A stretch of DNA of 64,000 nt from JAEUIA01 sp038330085 (lineage in GTDB: Bacteria; Planctomycetota; UBA1135; GCA-002686595), in assembly GCA_038330085.1 (NCBI GenBank), contig JBBQNP010000004.1:15806-79805 (forward strand). Direction: 5' to 3'. The notes below the pieces were generated by a model. That model worked only from the letters and a program-made list of their open reading frames with translations. It did not search any database and had not been told where the DNA came from. This document shows positions 53,658 to 62,555 of the stretch, piece by piece (the first letter of the stretch is position 1; every line of letters starts with the position of its first letter). Both the position numbers and the translations under genes were made by a program.

Positions 53658-54691
53658 GCGACCTGCGCGTGGAGATCGATCCCGCGCGCGTAGAACGCGT
53701 GCTCGTCGTCTGTCTCGACAACCTGGGCGACCTCGTGTTCACGTCGAGCCTGTTGCCGCCGCTGGCCGCGCACTTCCCGCGCGCGCGGTTCACTTTGTGG
53801 TGCAAAGCGTACGCGCTCGACGTCGCGCGACTTGTTCCGCGCACCGACACCGTCGTCGCATCCGATCCGTTCTGGGATCGCGCGCCCGGCCGCGACAAGG
53901 GACGCTTCATGCCGTTCGCGAGCACGGTTCGAGCGCTGCGGCGAGAGCATTTCGACGTCGCCGTGATCACGTCGCCGCAATGGCGCGCCGCCGCATCCGT
54001 GTGGTTGACCGGTGCGAAGGTACGCATCGCGCAGTCACGGCGCCGCAACAACCGCTGGCTGACGCACGTTCTACCGCCCGCGGATTCGAGCTTGCCGGTC
54101 CTGGTCGATCACGCCAACTTGCTCGACGCGCTAGGCGTGCCGCACGGCGCATTGCACTACGCGCTCGATCGAAAATCGCTCGAGGGTGCACGCGAGCGAA
54201 TCGGGCGCGCTTGCAAGAGCGGTTTCGTCGCCCTGCACGCATTCGCGAGCCAACGTGATCGCTGTGTCGCCCTCGACGAGTGGCTCGTGCTCGCGCGCGA
54301 GCTCAGTCGCCGCGGCGATCGCATCGTGTGGGTCGGCAGCGGGACCGAGCTCGACGAGTTGCGCGCGCGGGGAACGCCGGACACGAGGTGGCAGTTCTCC
54401 GACCGGCTCACCGACGGCACGCTGCACGACGCCGCAGCGCTCCTATCGCTCGCACGGCTGTTCGTCGGCCACGACTCGGGTCCGATGCACGTCGGCAACG
54501 CGCTGGGCGTGCCGGTGGTCGGGATTTTCGCGCCCGGTCAGCCCAAGCGCACGTTCCCGCAGGGGATCGCACCCTCGCGCGTCGTGTTCGCACCGAATCC
54601 CGCCGAGATCGACGCCGCGCGGATGCTAGCCGCGATCGATGACATCGCGACCGAGATCGCCGCCGACCGACGAACCCAGCCGATCGCGTGA
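53654..54691 (+). CDS. GT9 heptosyltransferase-like protein
   Basis: The 345-residue product has RVLVVCLDNLGDLVFTSSLL, the standard GT9 N-terminus (LxxLGDxVxTxPLL), ALHAFASQRDRCVALDEWL and the donor-site block FVGHDSGPMHVGNALGVPVVGIFAP. It probably transfers a heptose or related sugar to a lipid acceptor at the inner face of the membrane. Translationally coupled to the preceding GT9 gene (ATGA). Only 20 bases separate its stop from the convergent lipoprotein gene. Confidence 0.9.
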   Translation: MSDLRVEIDPARVERVLVVCLDNLGDLVFTSSLLPPLAAHFPRARFTLWCKAYALDVARLVPRTDTVVASDPFWDRAPGRDKGRFMPFASTVRALRREHFDVAVITSPQWRAAASVWLTGAKVRIAQSRRRNNRWLTHVLPPADSSLPVLVDHANLLDALGVPHGALHYALDRKSLEGARERIGRACKSGFVALHAFASQRDRCVALDEWLVLARELSRRGDRIVWVGSGTELDELRARGTPDTRWQFSDRLTDGTLHDAAALLSLARLFVGHDSGPMHVGNALGVPVVGIFAPGQPKRTFPQGIAPSRVVFAPNPAEIDAARMLAAIDDIATEIAADRRTQPIA

Positions 54692-54711
54692 ATCGTCGAT
54701 GCGCCTTCCGC

Positions 54712-55206
54712 TCACTGCGCCGCGTCGAGGTCGTGCAGGATCTGCTTCACATCGTCCGCTGACAACCCGTCCGTTCCACCCGAGATCACGCCCTTGCCTT
54801 CGAGCGGAACGAGGAGCTTGGCGACGGTGTAGACGCGCCGATTCACGAGGAGTGCCACCTTCTGCTCGACGTGCTCGCCCGTCCAGTCCTTGAAGCGCTT
54901 GGCGTCCGCGGGCTCCATCTCGAACTCGACCTCGGCACTACCGGTCGAAGGATCCTGCGCCATCACCGCGCTCTTCACTGCGAAGTGCACGGGTTGCTGC
55001 AACAGGAGGCGCTCCTTCGTTCCGTCCGCTCGCGCGTGGTCGAGCTCGAGCACGCTCGGCGCCTTGTCGACGACGACGGCGAACTCGAGACCGCCGACGG
55101 GGTGCGCAGGTTCGGACTGACAACCAGCCAGAACTGCCATGAGCACGAGCAGCGCACACGAACCGGCCAGGTCAGCGCGAATGGAAATCCAAGAACGCAC
55201 AGGCAT
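54712..55206 (-). CDS. Small lipoprotein with SecD-P1-head-like domain
   Basis: The 164-residue product has a lipoprotein signal ending LAGC (lipidated Cys near residue 29). The mature part, FAVVVDKAPSVLELDHAR, QPVHFAVKSAVMAQD, SAEVEFEMEPADAKRFKDW and QKVALLVNRRVYTVAKLL, then GKGVISGG and LSADDVKQIL, follows the order of the SecD/SecF P1-head domain: substrate head, VxFxL, AIVLDGxV, IxGG, EAxxLA. SecD itself is a large membrane protein, so this is a free-standing version, possibly a periplasmic chaperone-like piece. The assignment is by eye. Confidence 0.6.
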   Translation of the reverse strand: MPVRSWISIRADLAGSCALLVLMAVLAGCQSEPAHPVGGLEFAVVVDKAPSVLELDHARADGTKERLLLQQPVHFAVKSAVMAQDPSTGSAEVEFEMEPADAKRFKDWTGEHVEQKVALLVNRRVYTVAKLLVPLEGKGVISGGTDGLSADDVKQILHDLDAAQ

Positions 55207-55429
55207 CCTCCAGCGATGGGCAGACGAACGCGATCAGGTTCATTCTCGCTCCAACATGCCAACCGCGGTCTCATCCACGAAATCGGATGGAATTGGACCC
55301 GCCGCCGATGCGTCTTCGAAGCTCGCGCGCGCTCCAGGGGACCTGATCACGTCGCATCGAGCCGTCTTCGCCCCGAACTCCGTGTTTGGGCACCTTGGGA
55401 AGACAAGGCCCCGGCATTAGGCTGTGGAA

Positions 55430-56317
55430 ATGCTGATCCCCCTCGCGATCGTTCTGACCGTCACGATCGTCGCGAGTTGCCGCTGGGGTCCGGGTCACCA
55501 CCTCGAGTTCGCGGAGCGCGTCTACCGGCGACGCAAAGAGCTGCTGCCCCGCGATGTGGCCACGTTGCTGGACGAAGAGCACGTGGCGTACGACTACGGC
55601 AACCTCGCGGCAGACATCATCAACTTCAAGGCGTTCGGCGGCGCGTACAGCCACTGCCATCGCTGGCAGATCGTCGACGAGATGCGCGGGCTCTCGACTT
55701 CGAAGCGCCAAGAGGCATTCATCCTCGGGTATCTGTCGCACCTCGCGGCCGACACGATCGCGCACAACCACTATGTCCCCTACCACCTCGCGCGGTATGC
55801 GCGCACGAAGGGGCTCGGGCACTTGTACTGGGAGATGAGCGCGGACCGGTTCATACCCGAAGCGCACTGGAAGCGTGTGACGGTGCTCAAGGGCCAGTCG
55901 GCGCTCGACGAGCTCGACGATCTCGTGAATCGCACCGTGCCGAACAAGGCGCTGTCGATGAACACGAACAAGATGATCTTCAACCACGTTCTGCTCGTCA
56001 ACGAGCGCGAGAAGTGGCGCAGCGGGATGGCGCGCATCCAGCCGATCTCGAAGGTCACGTTGAAGAAGGGGTTCCTGTCGATCTTCCAGGACGCGGCGGT
56101 CGATCGGATTCGGCTCGCGCTGCACCCGCGCGGGTTCAGAGCGATTCAGCGCGTCGACGCGAACGGCAAGGAAGCGCAGAAGGCCGCGATGGCGATGCGC
56201 ACGAACGTCCTTGCGCGTTGGACGGCGGGGAATGTGCGATGGGCGGAGTCGGAAGAGAAGGCTGCGGTGTTCCTCGAAGGCATGCAGTCGCCTCCGCCGG
56301 AGCAACCGAAGTACTGA
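55430..56317 (+). CDS. Zinc-dependent phospholipase C-like protein (PF00882 type)
   Basis: The 295-residue product (ATG 55430; GTG 55424 also possible) has a hydrophobic start, MLIPLAIVLTVTIVASC, then RWGPGHHLEFAERVY and YGNLAADIINFKAFGGA. SHCHRWQIV and LGYLSHLAADTIAHNHYVPYHL follow. The Trp/His/Asp/His pattern matches the zinc-dependent phospholipase C family, whose members bind three zinc ions through an N-terminal Trp and several His/Asp. Membrane attachment or export is plausible. The 222 bases upstream hold no gene. The substrate may be phospholipid but is not proven. Confidence 0.78.
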   Translation: MLIPLAIVLTVTIVASCRWGPGHHLEFAERVYRRRKELLPRDVATLLDEEHVAYDYGNLAADIINFKAFGGAYSHCHRWQIVDEMRGLSTSKRQEAFILGYLSHLAADTIAHNHYVPYHLARYARTKGLGHLYWEMSADRFIPEAHWKRVTVLKGQSALDELDDLVNRTVPNKALSMNTNKMIFNHVLLVNEREKWRSGMARIQPISKVTLKKGFLSIFQDAAVDRIRLALHPRGFRAIQRVDANGKEAQKAAMAMRTNVLARWTAGNVRWAESEEKAAVFLEGMQSPPPEQPKY

Positions 56318-56470
56318 GGGAAGCGGGAGGTGTCGGAAAGCGGCAGGCGCCTGGCGCCCGTAGCCAATGTTCCCGACGACCGGTGCCTTTCACCGCTCAC
56401 CCCATCCGCTCCGAGGGAGTGCTCCGGTTTGCAGGATCCGTGACTGTCCGACAGCGCGGAGTGAGCGGAC

Positions 56471-56548
56471 GGTGCCAAGCACCCATCGCGGGAAGCTGCA
56501 TCCTCCGTCGCACGAAAGCGCGCGACCGTGCGACGTGTTCCTGGCACC
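56471..56548 (-). repeat. Full-length 78-bp GGTGCC/GGCACC palindromic element
   Basis: Starts GGTGCCAAGCACC and ends GTTCCTGGCACC; exactly 78 bases, as at 2299..2376 and 8151..8228. The central hairpin at 56507..56526 has arms GTCGCACG and CGCGCGAC with one mismatch and loop AAAG. It ends 6 bases beyond the stop codon of the minus-strand lipoprotein gene. Confidence 0.92.
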
Positions 56549-56554
56549 CTCCGC

Positions 56555-58561
56555 TCAGTGGAACACGAAGTACTGCAGCACGAGGTCCGTCTTGTCCCCG
56601 TCGCCGTTGATGTCGAACCCGCCGACCCCCTGATTCGTTTCGTCCGTGATCATCGCGGCGCACCCGGGCGCCGACGACTGCGGATCGACTTCGATCACCG
56701 GCCGATTGAGCGCGCTCGAGATGCCGTTCGTGTTGGTCGTACCCTGCGAGAACGAGCTGCGGAAGCAGATGTGATCGTTGAGCTGTCCGTCTCCACTCCA
56801 GTCGCGGTTGTCGGCGCTCTCCGCGACGCGGTAGTAGCCGAAGCCGCTCGTCACCACGATCCCCGGCTGCGCGGGATCGACGGCGATCAGGACGCCGGGG
56901 AACCTGAGCGTGCTCCCCGAGCTGAACGTGGGGAACGTCGGGATGCTGTCGAGCAGGTCCGAGTCCCCGGGTGCACCGGTCGAACCTGGGTTGAGCGACA
57001 TGCCCCCGACCGATTCCTGCAGAGCGAGCCCCAGGTTGGCGCGGTTGGGCATCTCGGTCATCCACGACGCTCCGACGTAGTTGCCCGAGTGCAGGAACGT
57101 CCAGGCCGTCGGCGTCGTAGCGGGCAAGATCCAACCGGCGAGATCGAACGTCTTCAGGCTGTCACCGTTGATGTCGAGGTTGTCGGCAGCCTCGTCGACG
57201 ACGATGACGAAGCGGTCTTGCAGCTCCGCGATTCCGTGCGTACCACCCGGAAGGTCGTCGAGCGCGTGGATGTTCGCCACGGCGTTGGGCGGGAGGATCG
57301 GGGCCGTGCCCGTGACCATCTGCGTCCAGCGCACGACGCGGTCGGTCTTGTCGCCGTCGCCGTTCAAGTCGCACGTGCCCTCGCCCAGCGTGCCGTTCGA
57401 CGAACTCTCGGGCGTGATCGTGGCGATGAAACCATTCGCGATCGCGATGCGGTCGACGCCGACGAGGCCCGTGTTGCGCGGCGGATCGGTGATCGGGTTG
57501 GCGACCCACGCGGCGAAGCGCAGGTAGAAGACGATGTCGTCGTTCGTGTCGACGTCCCCTGCGCCGATGCACTGCGTCGCCTGCCACGTCGGCGAGAACA
57601 GCGTCGGATCGTTGAGGTTCGTGTTGCCTTGATCCGCTTCGTGCACGAGGAACCCGACCTGCCAGTCGGCGCTGCCGACGGACCTCGCGCGCAGCGGCGA
57701 CGAAGCGCTCGGCAGAGCCAGCCCGACGTTGCGGACCGGCGCCGCAGCCGTGCGCAGGTCGAGCAACGCGAGCACGAGCGTGTCCGTCGAATCGCCGTCG
57801 CCGTTCAGGTCGCGCGCTTCCGTGACTTCGGAGAGGCCCAGGAAGACCAGGCCTTCGTCGGCCTTCAGGATCACAGGGTGCAATGCGGCGACCGCGTCGT
57901 CCGTCGTGACGGTGACGGGCGTCAACGGATCCGCGGCTTCGATCGTGCGCAAGCTGCTCACGTTCGCGCCGGTGACCGTCGCCGCGGAGGCGTAGACGAG
58001 CCGCGTTCCGGAGGCGATGAAGCGCGGCGAGCTCGCGGTCGAGAGCTCGTCGACGAACACGGGCGTCTGGTTGGCGAAGGACCAGTGCACGAGCACCGTG
58101 TCGGTCATGTCCGCGTCGGCGTTCCAGTCGCGACCGTCCAGCGCTTCGCTGACGACCATGTAGAGCTCCGCACCGACCCACACGAGGTCCGTCGCGGCGA
58201 CGCCGACGTTGGCTTGCGTTTTCGAGGTCGCGTTGACGAACACGACCGAGGCGTCGATCTTGTCGCCGTCGCCGTTCAGGTCCGTTCCGCCGGCACCCGT
58301 CGTGGCTTCGTCAGCGAGCCAGGCGATGTTGAAGCCGGCGATCGCGACCTTGGTGTTGCCTCCGACCGACCACTGCGTGCCGTGCACGTGGAAGGCGTCC
58401 GAGTTGCTGCTGCCGCTGCTGCTGCCGCAACCGGAGAGGCTCGCGGCTGCGATCAGTGCGCCGGCGCAGAGGAGGAATAACGGGCGCGTTCGACCCTCGC
58501 GGCTCGTGCGAGCGGGTTCGACACGGATGGACTGAACGCTGTGGTTTTCGATGTGGATCAT
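56555..58561 (-). CDS. Large lipoprotein with repeated DxNGDGDxxD calcium-loop motifs
   Basis: The 668-residue product has a signal with lipobox LSGC (Cys near residue 46) after a long polar N-terminus. The mature part carries repeated acidic loops: DLNGDGDKID, DWNADADMTD, DLNGDGDSTD, DLNGDGDKTD, DWSGDGQLND and DINGDGDKTD. They are spaced through beta-rich segments, like dockerin or EF-hand-type Ca2+ loops in a propeller. No catalytic motif. The repeats suggest a Ca2+-stabilised outer-membrane lipoprotein. A 78-bp palindromic element lies 6 bases downstream of its stop. Confidence 0.78.
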   Translation of the reverse strand: MIHIENHSVQSIRVEPARTSREGRTRPLFLLCAGALIAAASLSGCGSSSGSSNSDAFHVHGTQWSVGGNTKVAIAGFNIAWLADEATTGAGGTDLNGDGDKIDASVVFVNATSKTQANVGVAATDLVWVGAELYMVVSEALDGRDWNADADMTDTVLVHWSFANQTPVFVDELSTASSPRFIASGTRLVYASAATVTGANVSSLRTIEAADPLTPVTVTTDDAVAALHPVILKADEGLVFLGLSEVTEARDLNGDGDSTDTLVLALLDLRTAAAPVRNVGLALPSASSPLRARSVGSADWQVGFLVHEADQGNTNLNDPTLFSPTWQATQCIGAGDVDTNDDIVFYLRFAAWVANPITDPPRNTGLVGVDRIAIANGFIATITPESSSNGTLGEGTCDLNGDGDKTDRVVRWTQMVTGTAPILPPNAVANIHALDDLPGGTHGIAELQDRFVIVVDEAADNLDINGDSLKTFDLAGWILPATTPTAWTFLHSGNYVGASWMTEMPNRANLGLALQESVGGMSLNPGSTGAPGDSDLLDSIPTFPTFSSGSTLRFPGVLIAVDPAQPGIVVTSGFGYYRVAESADNRDWSGDGQLNDHICFRSSFSQGTTNTNGISSALNRPVIEVDPQSSAPGCAAMITDETNQGVGGFDINGDGDKTDLVLQYFVFH

Positions 58562-58713
58562 GTTCGTCGATTGCCCTGCCAGGCACCTGAATGGCGCAGG
58601 AGGGTATCGCCGAACCGGCCTTAATTCACCGGTCCACGACGTGAAGGTGCTGTCGGACGCTGGAAACGTCGTCTGAGCGCCCGTGAAGAAATGCCCACCC
58701 CTCCTGCGACGGT

Positions 58714-60384
58714 TCAGAGCGACCACACGACGGTGACCCCGCTCGTGTAGTTGAACGTGTCGCTCGTGCAGAACGAGGCGGCGTTGCGGAAGCGCGCCTG
58801 GTAGTGGCGCGTCCCCGCCGACGTGATGTGACCCTTTGTCGAGATCGACGAGTCGGTCGCTTCCGGGAAGTGCGATGCGCCGCCGACGTTCGACTTCGTG
58901 CCGAAGCGCACGAAGGGTCCCGACACGCACTTGATGCCGTCGCCGAACGTGACACCGGCCCCGCCGTTCGAAAGTCCCTCGGCTTGGAAGTACAGCACGG
59001 CTGAGCTGCCCGGCATCGAGGCACCTTCGAGCACGAGCGTGTCGTCGGTGATCTGTGCGCGACCGTGCACGCGCAGCGTGCCGCCGTAGCCAAGTGAATG
59101 CATGCAACCCGCTCGCGCGCCGATCGGGCTCGCATTGCCGCATGGACACGCGGTCGCACTGCCGTCGCCGAAGCAGAACTCCATTGCTGCGCCGCCGCAG
59201 CTTTCGAGCACCGCGAGATCTTGCGACGCGATGCCGCCGGCCTGCAGGAATCCGCCGCCGACGACGAGGTCGGGTCCGCGACCGGTGCCCTGGTCGAACG
59301 TCGAGAAGGTCGTCACGTACGTGCCGTACCACGGAGACGGAATACCGCTGATGCCGCTCCCGATCGCGCTCCAACTCGTGCCCTCGAACGAAGCGATGTT
59401 CGAAGCGGGTTGTCCGCCCGCGACCGTGAACCGACCGCCGGCGACGAGATGCGGTCCGCCTGCGCTGTCGGTCGAGCCCAGCGCACTGACGATCAGGACG
59501 GGGCCGACGAGCCCGGTGCCGACTTGCGTGAACGCAGTCCCGTTCCAGCGCGCGATCCCGCCTGGAAAGGTCCCGCCCGCGTAGAGGCTCGGACCCGTGC
59601 CGTCGTCGTGCACGTGCAGCGCGCGCACATCCTCCGTGTAGAGCACGCCGAGTCCGCCGCCGACGCTGCGCCACGCGCCGCCCGAGTAGCGCGCGATGTT
59701 CGTGCTGATCGGCGTGACCGATGGGTGGACGAACCCAAAGCTGCCCCCGACGTACAGCGCCGGACCCCCGCCCTGCCCGTCGTCGTGCACACACATCGCA
59801 CTGACGTACGGCTCTTCCGCCAGACCATTGTTCACGAACGAGTTCGCGAACGGCGCCCAGAACGATCCATCAAAGCGCTGGACTGCACCCGACATTCTCC
59901 CGCCTGCGTACAGGTGCGGGCCGTTGCCCTCGTCGTAGACCGCGAGCGCGAACACGCCGCCGAAGCCGTCGCTGTCCGGCGGGATGTCCCCGACCGACGT
60001 CCACGTCGATCCGTCGAGTCGACGTACGAAACCGCGCTGGGTGCTGGGCGTCAGCGTGATACCGCCCGCGTAGAGCTTCGGACCGGAGCCGTCGTCGAAG
60101 GTCGCGAAGCAAAACGTGGTCACGCCCAGTCCGTTGCCCGCGTTCGACCACTGCGAGCCGTTCCAGCGCGCCACGCTCGTCGCCGCGACGCCACCGATGT
60201 GCGTGAACTGGCCGCCGACGTACAGAGCCGGCCCTGAACCGTCGTCGAAGGTCGTGCTCGCCGCGATGTAGCCGTCAGGGTCCGCGGACGCGAGGCCGGC
60301 CGACCAGTTTGGGCATTGGGCAGCGACCGACCCGAGGAGCCCGAAGGTCGGGAGCGCGAGGAAGAGTGCAAAGCGTGCGAGCAT
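58714..60384 (-). CDS. Secreted beta-propeller protein with the CFGDGSATACPCGN C-terminal domain
   Basis: The 556-residue product from ATG 60384 has a signal peptide ending SVAAQ. Repeated propeller-like units follow: DDGSGPALYVGGQF, DDGSGPKLYAGG, DEGNGPHLYAGG, DDGTGPSLYAGG and similar, about eight copies to residue 395. Each reads like a Kelch-type beta blade. From FCFGDGSATACPCGN onwards (about 408) the C-terminal domain matches that of 18072..19034, including AVLYFQAEGLSNGGAGVTFG and YQARFRNAASFC. A GAGG site precedes the ATG. Surface or adhesion role is inference. It is divergent from the radical SAM genes. Confidence 0.8.
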   Translation of the reverse strand: MLARFALFLALPTFGLLGSVAAQCPNWSAGLASADPDGYIAASTTFDDGSGPALYVGGQFTHIGGVAATSVARWNGSQWSNAGNGLGVTTFCFATFDDGSGPKLYAGGITLTPSTQRGFVRRLDGSTWTSVGDIPPDSDGFGGVFALAVYDEGNGPHLYAGGRMSGAVQRFDGSFWAPFANSFVNNGLAEEPYVSAMCVHDDGQGGGPALYVGGSFGFVHPSVTPISTNIARYSGGAWRSVGGGLGVLYTEDVRALHVHDDGTGPSLYAGGTFPGGIARWNGTAFTQVGTGLVGPVLIVSALGSTDSAGGPHLVAGGRFTVAGGQPASNIASFEGTSWSAIGSGISGIPSPWYGTYVTTFSTFDQGTGRGPDLVVGGGFLQAGGIASQDLAVLESCGGAAMEFCFGDGSATACPCGNASPIGARAGCMHSLGYGGTLRVHGRAQITDDTLVLEGASMPGSSAVLYFQAEGLSNGGAGVTFGDGIKCVSGPFVRFGTKSNVGGASHFPEATDSSISTKGHITSAGTRHYQARFRNAASFCTSDTFNYTSGVTVVWSL

Positions 60385-60566
60385 GGGGGTCCTCGACGAA
60401 AGCGGGTGTCGTGTCACGTGCCCCAGGACTTGTTCCGGGTCCAAGGGCCGTTGCAGAGAATCGCAAGATCATTGTCCACAGCCGCGCCGGCCTGTCGAGC
60501 CGCGCTATGACATGCCGCTCGCGTCGGACGCTGGAAAGGCCGTCTTCGTGCGAGTCTGATGTGCGC

Positions 60567-62555
60567 ATGCGGATCCTCCTCGCCGCAGCGCCCCACCGCG
60601 ACACGTTCGGCTACTCCATGCCGCCGCCGGGGTTGTTGCGTCTTGGTGGGGAGCTCGAGCGCGCGGGCATCGAGGTCTTGCTCGAGGATTTGGCGCACGA
60701 TCTTGCGGCCGGGTTGCTTCCGGAGGGTGACGCGCTCGGCGATGCGTCGGCGGAGCGATTGATCGCGCGCGGAGAGGTCGATGTCGTCGGTTTGTCGGTC
60801 ATGGGCGCGACGTTGCCGATTGCGCTTTGTATCGCAAAGCGGATCAAGACGGTGCGGCCGGAAGTGGCGGTGTGGATCGGCGGACCGGGCACGACGGGCG
60901 TCGATCGTGCGCTGATCGAGCGCTTTGCGTTCGTCGACGCGGTCGTGCGCGGCGAGGGCGAGGTCACCGTGCTCGAGATGTGTCACGCCGTCGCGAACGG
61001 TGCGCCGCTCGCCGGGATCGCTGGTGTCACGTGGCGCGATGTTCACGGGGCAGTGCAGCGCGAGGTGGATCGCGAGCCGATCGCCGATCTCGCGGTGTTG
61101 CCGGACTACGCGTGGCACCTCCTGCCGACGATTGCGACGTACAAGCGGGTGACGGGTTCAGCGGACGGTCTCGTGCCCGTCGATTCGGGACGCGGGTGCG
61201 TGTACGACTGCAGCTTCTGCACGATCGGGCGGTTTTGGTCGCGTAGATCGCGCACGCTGCCGGCGCGCAGGCTGGCCGAAGAGGTCATGCACCTGTTGTC
61301 GATGCCGGGCGCGAAGCACGCGTACCTGTGCCACGACATCTTCGGCGCGAACCGCGGGCAGGCGATCGCATTCTGTGACGAGATGATCGCGCGCGGATCA
61401 CCGGTGCCGTTCGAAGTGCGCGCGCGCGCGGATCATCTCGACCTCGAGCTGTTGCAGCGCATGCGTCAGGCCGGCGGATACCGCGTGCTCGTCGGCGTCG
61501 AGTCGGCCGATGTGCGCGTGCGCGAGCGCAATCAGAAGGGCATGCGGCGCGGGACGGACATGCTGGCGCTCGTCGACGATTGTGCGACGGCGGGCATCAC
61601 ACCGATCTTGTCGCTGATCCTCGGGCTGCCGGGAGAGGACGAGGCAGCGCTCGAAGCGACGCTCGATTTCTGCGCGCAGGCGGCGCTGCGTGCGGGCGTG
61701 AACTTGTCGCTGCACCTCGTCAACCCGCAACCGGGCTGTGGTCTCGGCGAAGAGTTCGGTGCGCGTGCACGCGCGGTCGAGGGCATTCCGCCGGACATGG
61801 CGCTCGGTGCGGGCGAGACGGGGCCGGAGCGCGAGATGATCGCGGCGCATCCGGACTTGTTCACGACCTTCACGCTGTTGCCCGACGACACCGATCACCT
61901 GCACGACCTGCGCGCGATCGCGACCGAGCTGCCCGAGGTGTTGATGCGGCATCCGCGCACGTTTGCGCTGCTGCGCGAGCGCGACCACGGCGGCCATTCG
62001 GGTGCGCTCGAGACCTACCGCGCGTGGAAAGCGGACGGGCGCAGCTTCGCCGTGTTCGCGCGCGCGCGGCGCTCGCCGTTGATCGACGACATGGTCGCGT
62101 GGGAGCAAGCGCTCGTTCGGACGGGCGCGAGCAAATCCAGTGACAGCGGCGGCAGCCACGAGGCCGGCGCCGACGATGCGGGTAGCGCGGCGGGCGTCAT
62201 CGCACCTGTCACCGTGCGCGCCGACGTGATCGAGGTCGCGCACGACCTGCCGGCCGTGGCGAGCGGGCTGCGACGCTCCGATCGCGTCGCGCGTGCGCAG
62301 CGGACGACGTGGCTTGCGGTCTTGCCCGCACGCTCGGGCTCGCCCCTCTCAGCGGTCACGACGCTGCGCATCTCGCGCGACGTGGCGGAGCTGCTGCGCG
62401 CAATCGACGGCACGCGCACGCAGGACGAGCTCGAATCGGAGCAACCTGGGATCGGACGCGTGCTCGAGACGCTCGAGCGCAGCGGGCTGGTCCACCTCGG
62501 ACGCGCCCGCGCGCATGACACGACGGAACGGATGAAGGCAGGCACGACGACATGA
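60567..62555 (+). CDS. B12-binding-type radical SAM protein with C-terminal PqqD-like segment
   Basis: The 662-residue protein has an N-terminal B12-binding-like domain (about 1-170; YSMPPPGLLRLGGELERAG, VVGLSVMGATLPIALC, VWIGGPGTT). It lacks the DxHxxG motif of base-off cobalamin binding. The radical SAM core has the cluster motif C211xxxC215xxC218, GRGCVYDCSFC, and the later VLVGVESADVRVRERN and LSLILGLPGEDE blocks. After residue 540 a polar linker leads to LRISRDVAELLRAIDGTRTQDELE and LETLERSGLVHLG, which resemble PqqD/RRE-type peptide-binding folds. The reaction is not readable. Its stop overlaps the next gene (ATGA). Confidence 0.85.
   Translation: MRILLAAAPHRDTFGYSMPPPGLLRLGGELERAGIEVLLEDLAHDLAAGLLPEGDALGDASAERLIARGEVDVVGLSVMGATLPIALCIAKRIKTVRPEVAVWIGGPGTTGVDRALIERFAFVDAVVRGEGEVTVLEMCHAVANGAPLAGIAGVTWRDVHGAVQREVDREPIADLAVLPDYAWHLLPTIATYKRVTGSADGLVPVDSGRGCVYDCSFCTIGRFWSRRSRTLPARRLAEEVMHLLSMPGAKHAYLCHDIFGANRGQAIAFCDEMIARGSPVPFEVRARADHLDLELLQRMRQAGGYRVLVGVESADVRVRERNQKGMRRGTDMLALVDDCATAGITPILSLILGLPGEDEAALEATLDFCAQAALRAGVNLSLHLVNPQPGCGLGEEFGARARAVEGIPPDMALGAGETGPEREMIAAHPDLFTTFTLLPDDTDHLHDLRAIATELPEVLMRHPRTFALLRERDHGGHSGALETYRAWKADGRSFAVFARARRSPLIDDMVAWEQALVRTGASKSSDSGGSHEAGADDAGSAAGVIAPVTVRADVIEVAHDLPAVASGLRRSDRVARAQRTTWLAVLPARSGSPLSAVTTLRISRDVAELLRAIDGTRTQDELESEQPGIGRVLETLERSGLVHLGRARAHDTTERMKAGTTT

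Noticed and set aside
58577..58587. GCCAGGCACC just upstream of the lipoprotein gene as another element copy
   Set aside because: Only the 10-11 base end is present, without the hairpin core or the opposite end; chance or a remnant cannot be told apart.
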